In this document: positions 31,359 to 41,174 of the stretch, piece by piece | Layout: the number at the start of each line of letters is the position of its first letter | Numbering within the stretch: position 1 is the first letter of the stretch | Source of the DNA: CAZYQW01 sp964649825 | GTDB taxonomy: Bacteria > Planctomycetota > B15-G4 > JADJEK01 | Length of the DNA stretch: 64,000 nucleotides | Direction of reading: 5' to 3' | Assembly: GCA_964649825.1 (NCBI GenBank) | Contig: CAZYQW010000136.1 | Coordinates: 1 to 64,000 of the forward strand | Notes under the pieces: generated by a model | Database searches by the model: none | What the model saw: only the letters and a program-made list of their open reading frames with translations | What the model was told of the DNA's origin: nothing | Position numbers and translations under genes: made by a program

Positions 31359-32872
31359 TGGTAGACGAACCGGATGACGACACCGAGCCACGGCACGAAG
31401 CCGGGGTCGAGATCGAGACCCGCCTTGCGAATCGAGACCGACACGTCGCGGAGCGAGAAGCGCGCCTCGATCCAGCCCGGATCGAACGAGACCTCCGCTC
31501 GACGGCGGACGACCCAGTCCAGGAGCGCGTCCGGCGGGTGCGGCTCGTCGGCGAGGCTCGCCGCGAGCCGGTCGAGCAGCCGCTCTCGGATCGCGTCGAG
31601 CGCGTCGGCCTCGCCGCGCGTCAACGGAGGCTCCGAGACCCACGGGTCCGGTTCATCCGGGCGGCGCCCGGTGAACGCGGCGATCGCGGGATCCCGCGCG
31701 TCCGCGCCGGTCAACCGCTCGGCCAGCCCGGCGAGAGTCCAGCGCAACGGCCGGGCGTGGTCGTTCGCGACGGCGAGCAGCTCGTCGACGAGGTCGCGAC
31801 CGCCGGGCCGTCCCGCGGCCCCGATCAGGTTCAGGCAGTAGAGGAGGCCGCCGAACGCCGTGGCGTGCGCCGTCCCCGGGCCGGCCGCCGAGCCGGGCGT
31901 CGCGTCCTCCGCGCGCAGCGCGGAAGGCGGGCTCGAGGGCGCCACCATCGCTCCGCGAGCTTCCCCGCCCGCTCGGCCGGCCCCGGCGCTCGACCCGTGC
32001 GCGCGAAGGATCGCCTCGACGAGGCGATCGAGCCGATCGCGCAGCCCGCCGATCGGGCGCCGCCCGACGCCGGGCTCGACCTCGAGCCACGCGAGGGCCG
32101 CCCACGCGCGGAGGAGATCCGCCGCGCCCGCGGCGCCGGTCACCATGCGCCGCCACGCCGGTTGCAGGGCCGCGAGGATGCGCGAGTCGGTCCGGACGAC
32201 GTCGAGCCGGCCAGCGTCCTCGTCGCGCTCGTGCGGGCCCGACGCGGGCAGCGCTCGGCGCGCTTCATCGACGACGGCGAGCAGGCTCGCCGCGCCGCGG
32301 ATCCCCGCCGCTTCGATCGCGGCCTCCGCGAGCCGCCGCACGTGGAGCGCGCTCCAACCCTCGACCACGCGCGCGAGCCGCCGCTCCCGGGCCAGCTCGA
32401 CGAGGATGGCGACGATCGCGTGCGGCTCGCCGAGCAGGGCGCCGACGAGCGCGTCGACGGAGAGCGCCGGCGCGCTCGTCAAGCCGAGCTGCCGCCACGC
32501 CCACGCCCTCCGCGCGTCGTTCGTCGCGACCCCGACCGCGAAGTCGAGGAGCGCTCGACCGCGGCTGGTATACACGACGACATCGTCGTCGCGGCCACCG
32601 GCGATCACCCTCTCGACGCGCGTCGCGAACGCCGCGGCCCACGCGCGGGCGAGCTCGTCGTCGCTCGCGCCGAGCTGGAGAGTAACCGGCACGTGGACGT
32701 GACGCACGCAAACGTCGTGATGGAGCGGAATCCCGCGGTGCTCCAGCTCGACCTCGAGGTACTCCGACGTGACGGCGTCGAGGATGCGGTCGAGCCGAGC
32801 CCTCTCTCCACGACGGCTCGCCGGGAGCACGTAGCGCGCGACCAGCTCGTCGATGTGCACGCCGCTCTTCAC
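31355..32872 (-). CDS. eCIS tape-measure-like protein (CIS_TMP family, Pvc14-like)
   Basis: The protein has 505 residues from a GTG. The N-terminus (VHIDELVARYVL, then a VTLQLG beta strand and an LARAWAAAFATRVERVI helix) and the C-terminus (DVSVSIRKAGLDLDPGFVPWLGVVIRF) match the end motifs I know from contractile injection system tape-measure proteins. The middle is Ala-rich and helical. It lies between the wedge protein and the ATPase, the usual Pvc12-14-15 position. It would set tube length. The start overlaps the previous stop (GTGA) and the stop overlaps the ATPase start (ATGA). Confidence 0.75.
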
Positions 32873-35124
32873 CAGATCCTCGTTTCCACGCCGAGGCGAT
32901 CGTCGCCGAGCGAGAACCCGGGCGCGGGAAGGCCGAGCACGGCGTCGCGGCCGAGGACGGCGCCGTCCAGCCGCAACGGGACGAACCCGGACGTCGCGCC
33001 GGCGACCGACGTCAGCTCCACGTACAGCGCCATGCCCACCCGCATGCCGGCGTCGACCGTGCAGATCGCGTCGACGACGGTGTGCGCGGGACGATGCGCG
33101 TCGAGCAGGTCCACGATCATGCGACGCCGCTCGCCGTCGAGCCGGCCGGGCACCACGACGGTGAAGCGGTGCGCGTGCGTCGCGAACGCGTCGGCCGCCT
33201 TCTTGCCGCCGACCGTCACCTCCCCCGCTTCACCGACCGCGCCGCCGACGCGGAACCCGTAGCCGAGCACCGCGGTGCTGCTCGGGGCGTCGCCGGTCCC
33301 AAGGAACGCCCCGCCGAGGCCGCGCAGGCGGTAGTGCTCGATCAGCACGACCGGTCCGTCGAGCACGACCTCGAGCATCCTCTTCAACCCCGGCAGGGTG
33401 CCGCGCGTGCGGAAGAACCAGGCCACGTCGCGCGTCAACGTCCGTCGCGCCTCCGGCGACCAGCGCTCGTCCAGCACGAGCCCCTGGAACTCCGCAAGCC
33501 ACGGGAGCACCTCGTCCGGCGCCGACCGCGCGTCGAGGAGCAGGTGCCTCCACGTGGAGCGCGCGTCGAGGTCGGCGAGCGTCGCGTCGAACATCGCGAG
33601 GAAGCGACGCAGGAAGTCCGCAACGCCGCCGTCGCCCAACCCGGGCGCCGAGCCCGCGGACCCGGCCAGACCTTCGGAGAAGATCCGCGGCAGGCGCCGC
33701 AGCAGGTCGTGGCCCGGCACCTCGACCCGGACCTGCTTCACCCGCGGCGACTTCCGCCCGTCACCGACGAGTTCGAGCGTGAGCCAGAGATAACGGCCGG
33801 TCGCGGCCGGCAGCGCCGCCTCGAACGTCTCGAACTCCTCTCCCGCGCGAGTCCACGCGACCTCGCGGCCGACCGACCGCCGGAAGAAGGCGCCCTCGAC
33901 GACGTCGCCGTCCGCGACCGCGAGGGCCGCCGGCGGCAGCGGAGTCGCCTCGGGATGGAGCGGTTCGACGGCGTCGACGTTCGCCGGCGGGATCCGCGCG
34001 ATCTCGGGATCGTCGGGCGGATCGTCCGTCGCCACGCTGACCACGCGGACCGACGTCCCGGCCGGCACGCACGCGTCGATCAGCACACGGCCCCACGTCT
34101 CGCGGTAACGCCCCGCGTCGAGGCGGAAGGTCGTGACGCGCCCGCGGCGCCGGTAGCGCCGTCGGGCGACGACGGCGAGGCGCAAGCCGACCGTCGCGCC
34201 GTCCGCGACGAAGTACCCGACGCGGCCGGTCGGGGTCACGACCGTACCGCGGCCGTCGTAGCCGTGCGCGTGGAGCGCGACGGCGGCCGCCCACGGCGCG
34301 TCCGCCGCGGCACGGACGAAGCGCAGGAAGTCCTCGCCGGGCCGCCGCGCGACGACGCGCTCCTCGACGCCGCCCGCGAACAAGACCTCGACGTCGCTCG
34401 CGAACGGGACGCTCCGCTCGCCCACGACGCGCGCGCCGCCCGCGAGCTCGACCTCGACCCACTTCGCGTCCGCGGTCCCGACGTCCGTCACGAGCAGCAT
34501 CCGGCTCGCCGAAAGCGCGACCACGCGCGCGGCGCCGGCCACCGTGGCGGGGAGCGTCCACCAGCGCGGCTCGCTCCGGGCGCCCATCCGGCCGAGGAGG
34601 CCGGCGCTCGTGACCACCCACACGTCTTGTCCGAGCGTCGAGAGGTCGAGCGGGACGCCGTCGACGTCGATGGTCCGCAGGAGCCGGCGGTTCGCGAGGT
34701 CGAGCACGTGAACGCGACGCGCGCCGCGCTCCGCGACGAAGAGCCGGCCGCCCACGTCGATCGCGAGCGCGCCGGGATCGTCGAGCGGCGCGCGCGGCGG
34801 CTCGACCGATTCGAACTCGCCGCGCGCGCCGTCGTCGACGACGGCAAGGACGATGACCGCGTCGTCCCGACCACGTCCGACCTTGGCGTCGAACGTCGTC
34901 CGCTCGATCTGTCCGAGGTCGGGGCGCGCGTGGTAGACGCGGCAGGCGAGATCGAACGCGGCCCCCGCGTTCGCCGGATCGCCGTCGCCCGCGTCGGTCG
35001 CGTCGCGCGCGTCGTGCTGGAACGAGAGCTCGATCAGGTCGCGCGCCGGATCGTACGCGACGTCCGAGTAGCTGCAGCGCAGCCACTGGTCCATCTGTCG
35101 CACGACTCGGAACGGACGCGTCAT
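32869..35124 (-). CDS. Baseplate wedge protein (gpI/gp7-like, TIGR02242-type) fused to an N-terminal propeller-like domain
   Basis: The protein has 751 residues. Residues ~80-330 contain NHL/beta-propeller-like blades (ALAIDVGGRLFVAERG, RRVHVLDLANRRLLRTI). Residues ~470-680 match the phage tail domain of P2 gpI-like proteins: RLPRIFSE, FLRRFLAMFD, then DEVLPWLAEFQGLVLDERW and FRTRGTLPGLKRMLEVVL. It corresponds to Pvc12 in eCIS and would join the baseplate wedges around the spike. The ATG follows the J-protein stop by 4 bases, with GAGGAG 10 bases upstream. Confidence 0.85.
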   Translation of the reverse strand: MTRPFRVVRQMDQWLRCSYSDVAYDPARDLIELSFQHDARDATDAGDGDPANAGAAFDLACRVYHARPDLGQIERTTFDAKVGRGRDDAVIVLAVVDDGARGEFESVEPPRAPLDDPGALAIDVGGRLFVAERGARRVHVLDLANRRLLRTIDVDGVPLDLSTLGQDVWVVTSAGLLGRMGARSEPRWWTLPATVAGAARVVALSASRMLLVTDVGTADAKWVEVELAGGARVVGERSVPFASDVEVLFAGGVEERVVARRPGEDFLRFVRAAADAPWAAAVALHAHGYDGRGTVVTPTGRVGYFVADGATVGLRLAVVARRRYRRRGRVTTFRLDAGRYRETWGRVLIDACVPAGTSVRVVSVATDDPPDDPEIARIPPANVDAVEPLHPEATPLPPAALAVADGDVVEGAFFRRSVGREVAWTRAGEEFETFEAALPAATGRYLWLTLELVGDGRKSPRVKQVRVEVPGHDLLRRLPRIFSEGLAGSAGSAPGLGDGGVADFLRRFLAMFDATLADLDARSTWRHLLLDARSAPDEVLPWLAEFQGLVLDERWSPEARRTLTRDVAWFFRTRGTLPGLKRMLEVVLDGPVVLIEHYRLRGLGGAFLGTGDAPSSTAVLGYGFRVGGAVGEAGEVTVGGKKAADAFATHAHRFTVVVPGRLDGERRRMIVDLLDAHRPAHTVVDAICTVDAGMRVGMALYVELTSVAGATSGFVPLRLDGAVLGRDAVLGLPAPGFSLGDDRLGVETRIW

Positions 35125-35128
35125 CGAA

Positions 35129-37297
35129 TCAGCACTCCTCGACCAGGACCGGGATCGGAATTGCCGGGCCTCCCGACGGAGCGGCGGGGCTCGCGCCCGG
35201 ATCGAGGGTGTTCTCGCCGTTCACCACCGAGATGCTGTCGAGCGCGGGCACCTCGTGTGCGGCGAGCTCGACGACCTCCACCTCGTTCCACGCGCCGCCC
35301 CGCCACTCGGCGACGCGCAGGCCGTTCAGGAACCGGACGCCGTCGACCTGCACCGCCGCCGCCTCGAGCTCGGCGGCGTGGATCGCGCGCCCGAGCGGCC
35401 AGCCTTCGCCCTCGGGGCCGTACGGCGGCAGCGGCGCGAGGTACTGGCGGAGCACGAGCTCGACCCAGCGGCGCACCGCCTCGATCCCGAAGCCGTCCTT
35501 GATCTCGAACCCGACCATCACCGCGATCCTGCGATAGGTCGGCGGCACGACGTAGAGCTCGGTGGTGATGAGGCGCTTGGTATCGAGCCACGCGCAGACC
35601 GCGTCGAGCATCGGCCGCGTCGGCCGCGGTGCGTCGGGGTTCGCGACGTCCTCCTTCGGCCAGACGACGACGGTGACCACGCCGGGCGCCTCGGCGTTCA
35701 CCGCCTCCTTGCCCGCCTCGACGTGGAGGAAGTACCGCGGCAGGCATTCGGCTCGACCGACGTGGACGCCCGGCGTGATCAGCGCGAGCTCGCGGAAGTC
35801 GCCCCGCGTCACCGCTCGGTCGCGGCGGCGCAGCTCGGACGGGATGCGGTCGAGCGCGTTCGCGATCGCCTCTCGATCGGCGCCGCCGGTCGCCGGCAGC
35901 GGGTTCGTCACCTTCACGCCCGAACGCGCCACCTTGGTGATCGCGCCGGCCGCGACGTTGCCGGCCGCGCCGCCGCCGTAGCGGTACGAGGTGACGCGCA
36001 CGCGCTGCCCGACCTGCGGGATCTGGCCGCGGATCCCGTTGCCGAACCGCACCACGCCGCCTTCACGGTCGAGCACGAAGTGGCGGCTGCTCTCGCCGCT
36101 CGCGTCGAACGAGTCGACCTCGCTCCACTCGCGCCATCCGTCCGGCTCCTCGACCTGCAGGGCGACCGTGCCCGACAACGGCGACGGGTGGACGAGCGAG
36201 AACGTCTGCTCCGGCTGGCCGTTCCCCGTCCCGAGCAGCTCGGCCCGCGCCTTCACGCTCTGCGTCACCGACGCGCCGTTTGGTGCGACGTGAAGAACGC
36301 GGGGCGGCGTCGACTGCTCGTCGACGAACGCGAAGCACCAGAACAGCAGCTTCTCCTTCGTCTCGTCGTCGATCGGCGGCGGGAAGTCGTACGCGCCTTC
36401 GACGTCGGGGTCGGCGAACGGACCGAGCGTGGTCGCGTCGGCCGGCAACTCGAGGCGAACGACGCCGGAACGCGCGAACCCGCCGGTCTCGTCGCCCGCG
36501 ACGCGCAGCGACGCGTACACGGGCTTTCCGTCGACCACGCTCCCCGTCGACGCGCGCCACTCGACCGACGACCGATCGCGGTGCGCTCCCTCGCCGGGGC
36601 ACGCGTCGCGCTCGAACGCCGTCGGCGCCTCCGCGTCCGGCACGAAACCGACGTTCAGGAGCATGCCCTCGTCTCCCGACCACGCGTCGCGCACGTCGGC
36701 CGGATCGAAGTCGCCGTCGACGAGAACGGCGATCCAGAGCCGCCGGTCGATCGCGGCGCCGACGTCGAGTGGATCGCCTTCGCCCGGCGCGAGGAGTTCG
36801 CTCGTCTCGAACGCCGCCACGTTCGCGTCGATCGGCAGACCGAGACGTTCGAGAGACTGCTGGAAATAGAGCTGCTCTTCGCCCTCGGTCGGCGCGCTCG
36901 AAGTGCGCTTGATGAACGACCGGAACGACACCGGCAACGCTCGCGCCTCGGTCTCGGTCGAGAACGAGATCGAGCCCGCCTTGACCTCGGTCGCCGTCTC
37001 GACGAGCACTCCCGCCACCGCCTTGGCCGAGAACGTGACGATGCCGGCGGCGGCCCTCGGCGGCGCGAGCGGGAGCTGGAGCATCCGCAGGAACGTGAGC
37101 TTCGTCGCCTCCGGGATCTGGTTGAAGCGGTAGAGCAGGTTCTCGCCGAGGTACGAGAACAGCTCGATCAACGTGATGCCCGGGTCGCTCGCGTTGTGGT
37201 CGGTCCACTCGGGGTTGTAGACGGGGATGCGCCGGATCAGCTCGTCGCGAAGCTGCGCGAACGAGCGGTCGTCGAGAATCGGGTTCGGCAGCGGCAT
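35129..37297 (-). CDS. Baseplate J-like protein (gp6 / Pvc11-like)
   Basis: The protein has 722 residues. The N-terminus has the characteristic block of putative baseplate assembly proteins (RIPVYNPEWTDHNASDPGIT, then LIELFSYLGENLLYRFNQIPE). A later segment, FGNGIRGQIPQVG, is typical of the J/gp47 fold. It forms the wedge ring of the baseplate. GGAG lies 7 bases before the ATG. It is 4 bases downstream of gp25 and 4 bases upstream of the wedge gene, so these baseplate genes form one block. Confidence 0.9.
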   Translation of the reverse strand: MPLPNPILDDRSFAQLRDELIRRIPVYNPEWTDHNASDPGITLIELFSYLGENLLYRFNQIPEATKLTFLRMLQLPLAPPRAAAGIVTFSAKAVAGVLVETATEVKAGSISFSTETEARALPVSFRSFIKRTSSAPTEGEEQLYFQQSLERLGLPIDANVAAFETSELLAPGEGDPLDVGAAIDRRLWIAVLVDGDFDPADVRDAWSGDEGMLLNVGFVPDAEAPTAFERDACPGEGAHRDRSSVEWRASTGSVVDGKPVYASLRVAGDETGGFARSGVVRLELPADATTLGPFADPDVEGAYDFPPPIDDETKEKLLFWCFAFVDEQSTPPRVLHVAPNGASVTQSVKARAELLGTGNGQPEQTFSLVHPSPLSGTVALQVEEPDGWREWSEVDSFDASGESSRHFVLDREGGVVRFGNGIRGQIPQVGQRVRVTSYRYGGGAAGNVAAGAITKVARSGVKVTNPLPATGGADREAIANALDRIPSELRRRDRAVTRGDFRELALITPGVHVGRAECLPRYFLHVEAGKEAVNAEAPGVVTVVVWPKEDVANPDAPRPTRPMLDAVCAWLDTKRLITTELYVVPPTYRRIAVMVGFEIKDGFGIEAVRRWVELVLRQYLAPLPPYGPEGEGWPLGRAIHAAELEAAAVQVDGVRFLNGLRVAEWRGGAWNEVEVVELAAHEVPALDSISVVNGENTLDPGASPAAPSGGPAIPIPVLVEEC

Positions 37298-37301
37298 GCC
37301 C

Positions 37302-37700
37302 CTACTCCAGGTAGAACGGGTACACGAGGTTGTCCTTCGACCCGTCGCGGACGTGGGTGTACTGGATGCGCACGTCGACCGCGGCCGGATCGGCGCCCGG
37401 AAGGATCCTGATCTCGTCGACCCGGATCCGCGGCTCGTGCCGCGCCAGGGCGCGCGCGACGTCGCGCTCCATCAACGTGCGCGTGGCGACGGTGTTCGGC
37501 TTCATCAGGTAGCGCCGCAACCCGCAGCCGAAGTCCGGCCGCATGATCCGCTCGCCGGGGTCGGTCTGGAGGATGATCAGGATCGCCTGGCGCACCCGCT
37601 GCTTCCCGTCCGTGAGGGGCAGCCCGCGCGTCGACTCGTCCGGCACGATCGGGAAGCCGAGCCCCCGACCGCCCCAAGCAATGGATGCGTTCCGCGTCAC
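37302..37700 (-). CDS. gp25-like baseplate protein (GPW/gp25 family, Pvc9-like)
   Basis: The protein has 132 residues, normal for this family. The motifs GLGFPI, then RQAILIILQTDPGERIMRPDFGCGL match the gp25 signature (PGER.M.P.FG). It links the baseplate to the sheath and is a core component of all contractile systems. The start is a GTG that overlaps the upstream stop (GTGA), with AAGGAGG just before it. Longer open frames through this region are antisense or out-of-frame shadows. Confidence 0.93.
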   Translation of the reverse strand: MTRNASIAWGGRGLGFPIVPDESTRGLPLTDGKQRVRQAILIILQTDPGERIMRPDFGCGLRRYLMKPNTVATRTLMERDVARALARHEPRIRVDEIRILPGADPAAVDVRIQYTHVRDGSKDNLVYPFYLE

Positions 37701-39430
37701 CACGGCCACTCCTCCTTCTCGTAGAACGCGAGACCGGCCGCGTCCGATGCGAGCGCCGCCTTCGGGTAGGAGTTCGGATCGGGCGGCTTGGCGAAGCCGT
37801 TCTTCAGGTCGTCGGGGATCGAGCCGGAGAAGTCGGTCGACTGATCGACCAGGAACGACGTGATCCGCTCGAGCTGTTCGCGCGTCAGGTCGTCGCGGTC
37901 GAGCGGAAGATCGGCCTTCATCCCGGCGAGCAGGTCGGGGCGGATCTGCGCCTGGATCGAGGGGCTCTCGAACGCGTCCATGATCACGTCGACGTCGATC
38001 CCCAGGTCGACGCTGACGTCGAGCTCCGCCGCGAGCTCGATCTTCGCCATCTCGACGTCGAGGTCGGCCGACACGCCGCCGCCGATCTCGAGGCTCGGCG
38101 GGATGCAGAACTTGAGCTTGAGCAGGAACCACAGGTTGAAGAGGAAGACGACGATCGGGAGGACGATCTTCAACAGGAACATCGCGACGATCGTGATGAG
38201 CGGGATCGCGAAGAAGCAGATCTCGACCCCCTTCCCGCCCGGACCGCTCGCGTTGCCCGCGTCGGGGACGACGTCGCCCTCCGGCATCGCGTAGTCGAGC
38301 GTCGAGGCCGGCGGCGCGATCATGCCGACCCCGCCCCCGAGCGCCGCACGGTCCTTCAGGTCCGCGAGGTCCGGGAGCTGCACCATCACCGGCTTGTGGT
38401 TCGTGCCGTCGACGTCGAAGTGCCCGGCGAGGCGGTACGGCTCGGTCGGATCGCTCCAGACGAGTTCGCCGTGGCAGTCGTTGCGGATCCGCTTCCTCGG
38501 GCACGGATGGCGGTGGCGGCGGACGAAGCACTCGACCTGATAGACGTGCCGGTCGTCGAAGCGCGCCGAGCCGTCCGAGTCGAGGTCCGCGCTGCCGGTC
38601 GGAACCGCCCCGAACCAGATCGTCCCGTGGTGGCCGGGGCTCGATGGGTCGCTCGGGGCGGGGACGAGCGGGTAGAGGGGGAAGATCTCCTCCGAGCGGT
38701 CACCGGCGTCCTCGTCGACGCCGATCCAGTCGCCGTAGCCCTTGTGAGCACCGCCGAACCAGCCCTGAATCTCGATCACGACGTCGCCCTTCGCCTCGGC
38801 CGCGGCGAGCTGGGCGACGAGGGTCTCGATCTCGCCCTCGAGGTCCGCCTTGTGGGCCGCGTACTCCTGCTTGACGGCCGGTGAGAAGAAGGAGTCGGGG
38901 TCGGAGATCGTGCCGCGCGCCGCGAGCCGCTCGAGGCGCGTCGCGGCCGACTCCTCTCGCCGCTGCACCCGGGCGAGCTCGCGCCGCTTCGCGCCGAGGG
39001 ACTTCAACCAGCCGTCGACCTGCGTCGCCGCCGCCGCGGTCTCGATCCGCGTGTGACGCCGCCGAACCACGAACCCCGCCTCGCAGACCTCGTCCCGGTT
39101 CACGCGCGGGAAACCGAGCTGGTCGCAATGCAGCTCGCAGACGACGAGATAGAACCGGTGATGCGTCGGAAGGAACAGCTTGCGCAGGCCGCTCTCGGCG
39201 CCGACGTCCTCGCCGGGCGATCCTCCCGGCACGCCGTCGTCGAACCGGAGCGAGTGCTGCGGATCGGCGAGGAACGCGTTGACGAAGTCGGAGTCGGCGT
39301 ACTTCTGGAAGACCGGGCGGGCGGCGCGGCCGTACTCCGGGACGCCCGCGTAGACGGCACCGTCGCCGGCCGACCACCGGTACCACGGGCCGACGAGCTT
39401 CCACGGATGGACGGCGGTCGCGGTCACCAT
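37697..39430 (-). CDS. eCIS baseplate-region protein with a long hydrophobic segment
   Basis: The protein has 577 residues. The N-terminal ~130 residues (HPWKLVGPWYRW, then KLFLPTHHRFYLVVCELHCD and EAGFVVRRR) resemble a conserved protein seen between spike and gp25 genes in other eCIS loci. A coiled coil covers about 135-215. Residues ~398-441 are extremely hydrophobic (CFFAIPLITIVAMFLLKIVL, then PIVVFLFNLWFLLKL), long enough for two short membrane helices. The acidic C-terminus follows. It overlaps the spike gene by 7 bases. It may contact a membrane or act as a hydrophobic plug; the function is not known. Confidence 0.8.
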   Translation of the reverse strand: MVTATAVHPWKLVGPWYRWSAGDGAVYAGVPEYGRAARPVFQKYADSDFVNAFLADPQHSLRFDDGVPGGSPGEDVGAESGLRKLFLPTHHRFYLVVCELHCDQLGFPRVNRDEVCEAGFVVRRRHTRIETAAAATQVDGWLKSLGAKRRELARVQRREESAATRLERLAARGTISDPDSFFSPAVKQEYAAHKADLEGEIETLVAQLAAAEAKGDVVIEIQGWFGGAHKGYGDWIGVDEDAGDRSEEIFPLYPLVPAPSDPSSPGHHGTIWFGAVPTGSADLDSDGSARFDDRHVYQVECFVRRHRHPCPRKRIRNDCHGELVWSDPTEPYRLAGHFDVDGTNHKPVMVQLPDLADLKDRAALGGGVGMIAPPASTLDYAMPEGDVVPDAGNASGPGGKGVEICFFAIPLITIVAMFLLKIVLPIVVFLFNLWFLLKLKFCIPPSLEIGGGVSADLDVEMAKIELAAELDVSVDLGIDVDVIMDAFESPSIQAQIRPDLLAGMKADLPLDRDDLTREQLERITSFLVDQSTDFSGSIPDDLKNGFAKPPDPNSYPKAALASDAAGLAFYEKEEWPW

Positions 39431-40092
39431 ACGTTGCCCGCTCCCGGCGTGTAGGTCGGCGAGCTCACCGCGGCCGACGCGACGAGCGTCACGCAGTTGA
39501 TGAGGCCGTCGAAGTTCGCGGTAGCAGAGTGGACGTTCAGCACCGGCGCGTTGACCTCGACCGAGGAGTTCGCCTGGATGTCGACCCGGCCCGCCGCGTC
39601 GATCGTGATGCGCGCGCCGTTCTTGTGGGTCAAGACCACCTCGTCGCTCGCGTTGTCGAGCTTCAGCTCGTGGCCACTCTTCGTGGCGAGAGTGATCACC
39701 TCGGCGCCGTCGGTGTCGTCGAACCGGAGCACGCTCTCCGCGCGCGTCTTCAACACGCGGACGTTGTTCGCCGCCGTCGCGTCTTCCGGCAGCGTCTCGA
39801 CGCCGTTCCACGCTGCGCCGACGATGTAGGGCCGCCGCGGGTCGCCGGCCTCGAACCCGACCACGACCTGGCTGTCGACCTCGGGGAGCGTCATCAACCC
39901 CTGGTTCTCGTCGGCGTACGGGGAGAGGAGAGTCGCCCACGCGCGCACGTCCTGGTCGCCGCTCGTGCCGAGCCAAGGAAACCTCACCTGGATCCGCCCA
40001 AGCCGCTCCGGATCGACGACGTCGGTGACGATCGCCGGGTAGAGCCCGTAGTACGTCTGTCGCCCGCCGTCCGGCGCGGATTCCAACGTCAT
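39424..40092 (-). CDS. Spike tip protein, gpV/gp5-like OB fold (C-terminal half of a VgrG/Pvc8-type spike)
   Basis: The protein has 222 residues. The OB-fold part has the usual motifs (GLYPAIVTDVVDPERLGRIQVRFPWLG shortened here to its key parts: VVDPE, RIQVRFPW, WATLLSPYA, VGFEAGDPRRPYIVG). The C-terminal ~90 residues are short regular strands (GARITIDAAGRVDIQANSS) typical of the beta-helix needle. There is no PAAR domain. The start overlaps the gpD-like gene stop (ATGA). The two genes together equal one VgrG or Pvc8. Confidence 0.9.
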   Translation of the reverse strand: MTLESAPDGGRQTYYGLYPAIVTDVVDPERLGRIQVRFPWLGTSGDQDVRAWATLLSPYADENQGLMTLPEVDSQVVVGFEAGDPRRPYIVGAAWNGVETLPEDATAANNVRVLKTRAESVLRFDDTDGAEVITLATKSGHELKLDNASDEVVLTHKNGARITIDAAGRVDIQANSSVEVNAPVLNVHSATANFDGLINCVTLVASAAVSSPTYTPGAGNVW

Positions 40093-41174
40093 CGCAGCTC
40101 CTCGATGGTCGCTCTTTCGGCCTGGAACTCGGTCCGGTGCCCCTGGTCCCGGTCGAAGGTGTGGCGCACGCGCGTCACGTAGTAGCCGCCGCCGGCGAAC
40201 GGCAGGCCGACGTTCTCGAGGCGGACGCGGCTGCCGACCACGAGGTCGGGCGAACCGCTGGTGACACCGTGGGCGACGACGAACGCGCGCGCGCGCCGCA
40301 GCATCTCGCTCTCCGCGAACGCCCGCGCTTCGCCGGCGACGAGCGGCACGTCGCGCACGCGGTGCGACACTCGGTCGCCGAACGCGGACTCGAGCACGTC
40401 GGGCCCCGTCCGTCCGCTCTCGATCTCGCGCGCGACGACGTCCGCCGTCGCCTCTTCATCGATGACCGTCCGGTCCTGCGCGTCGTAGCCGGAGACACGG
40501 ACCTTCGTCCGCTGATGCGCGAGATCCGCGCGCACGGTGAGGCGGACGAGGTCGTTCCCCTGCACGAGCGTGAGCTCGGGGCCACGACGGGCGCCGCGCG
40601 ACTTGAAGTGCAAGGTGTCGTCCGCGAACCACACCTCGGCCTGCACGCGCCGGGCGCGGTCGCGCAGGAACGCGAGGTCGCTCATGTTCCACTGCTGGAC
40701 GACATCGTACGTCGGTCCCTCCGCGTCGACCTCGGCCGCGAGGCCGTGCTCGCCCGCGACCTGCTCGGCGATCTCGGCGTCGCTCATCTGCTCGTAGGTC
40801 CGGCTGCGCCGCGTCATGCGCAGGTCCATCAGCCGGTCCTCGGCGTAGACCACCACCTCCGGTGCCTCGGCCTCCTCGTAGCACGCCTCGATCCCGCTGA
40901 CGAAGCCGCGGAAGACCGTCCGCGCCCCGTCGCTGGGGCCGATCGACACGACGATCTCCCGGCCGAAGTCGAACACCGATCCGTCGACGTAGACGTGCTC
41001 CTGGTGCCGCCCGCCCTCCACCGATCCGATCGCGAGGAAGCGCGCGCAGAGGTGCTTCAGACCGTTCGTTCCCTCCTCGATCTCGATCCGCAGCACGTCG
41101 TACCCGAGATCGCCCTTGACCTCGCCGTCGACCTCGAAGACCGGGTGGGAATCGATGAAGAGCGATTCAGTCAT
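40089..41174 (-). CDS. Spike base protein, phage late control D / gp27-like (N-terminal half of a VgrG-type spike)
   Basis: The protein has 361 residues. It has the gpD pattern: FRGFVSGIEACYEEAEAPEV, then YAEDRLMDLRMTRRSRTYEQ and SDAEIAEQVAGEHGL, later LAFLRDRARRVQAEVWF. This forms the trimeric hub on which the gpV-like needle sits. It overlaps the small gene upstream by 8 bases and the gpV-like gene downstream by 4 bases, so the three are coupled. Confidence 0.92.
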   Translation of the reverse strand: MTESLFIDSHPVFEVDGEVKGDLGYDVLRIEIEEGTNGLKHLCARFLAIGSVEGGRHQEHVYVDGSVFDFGREIVVSIGPSDGARTVFRGFVSGIEACYEEAEAPEVVVYAEDRLMDLRMTRRSRTYEQMSDAEIAEQVAGEHGLAAEVDAEGPTYDVVQQWNMSDLAFLRDRARRVQAEVWFADDTLHFKSRGARRGPELTLVQGNDLVRLTVRADLAHQRTKVRVSGYDAQDRTVIDEEATADVVAREIESGRTGPDVLESAFGDRVSHRVRDVPLVAGEARAFAESEMLRRARAFVVAHGVTSGSPDLVVGSRVRLENVGLPFAGGGYYVTRVRHTFDRDQGHRTEFQAERATIEELR

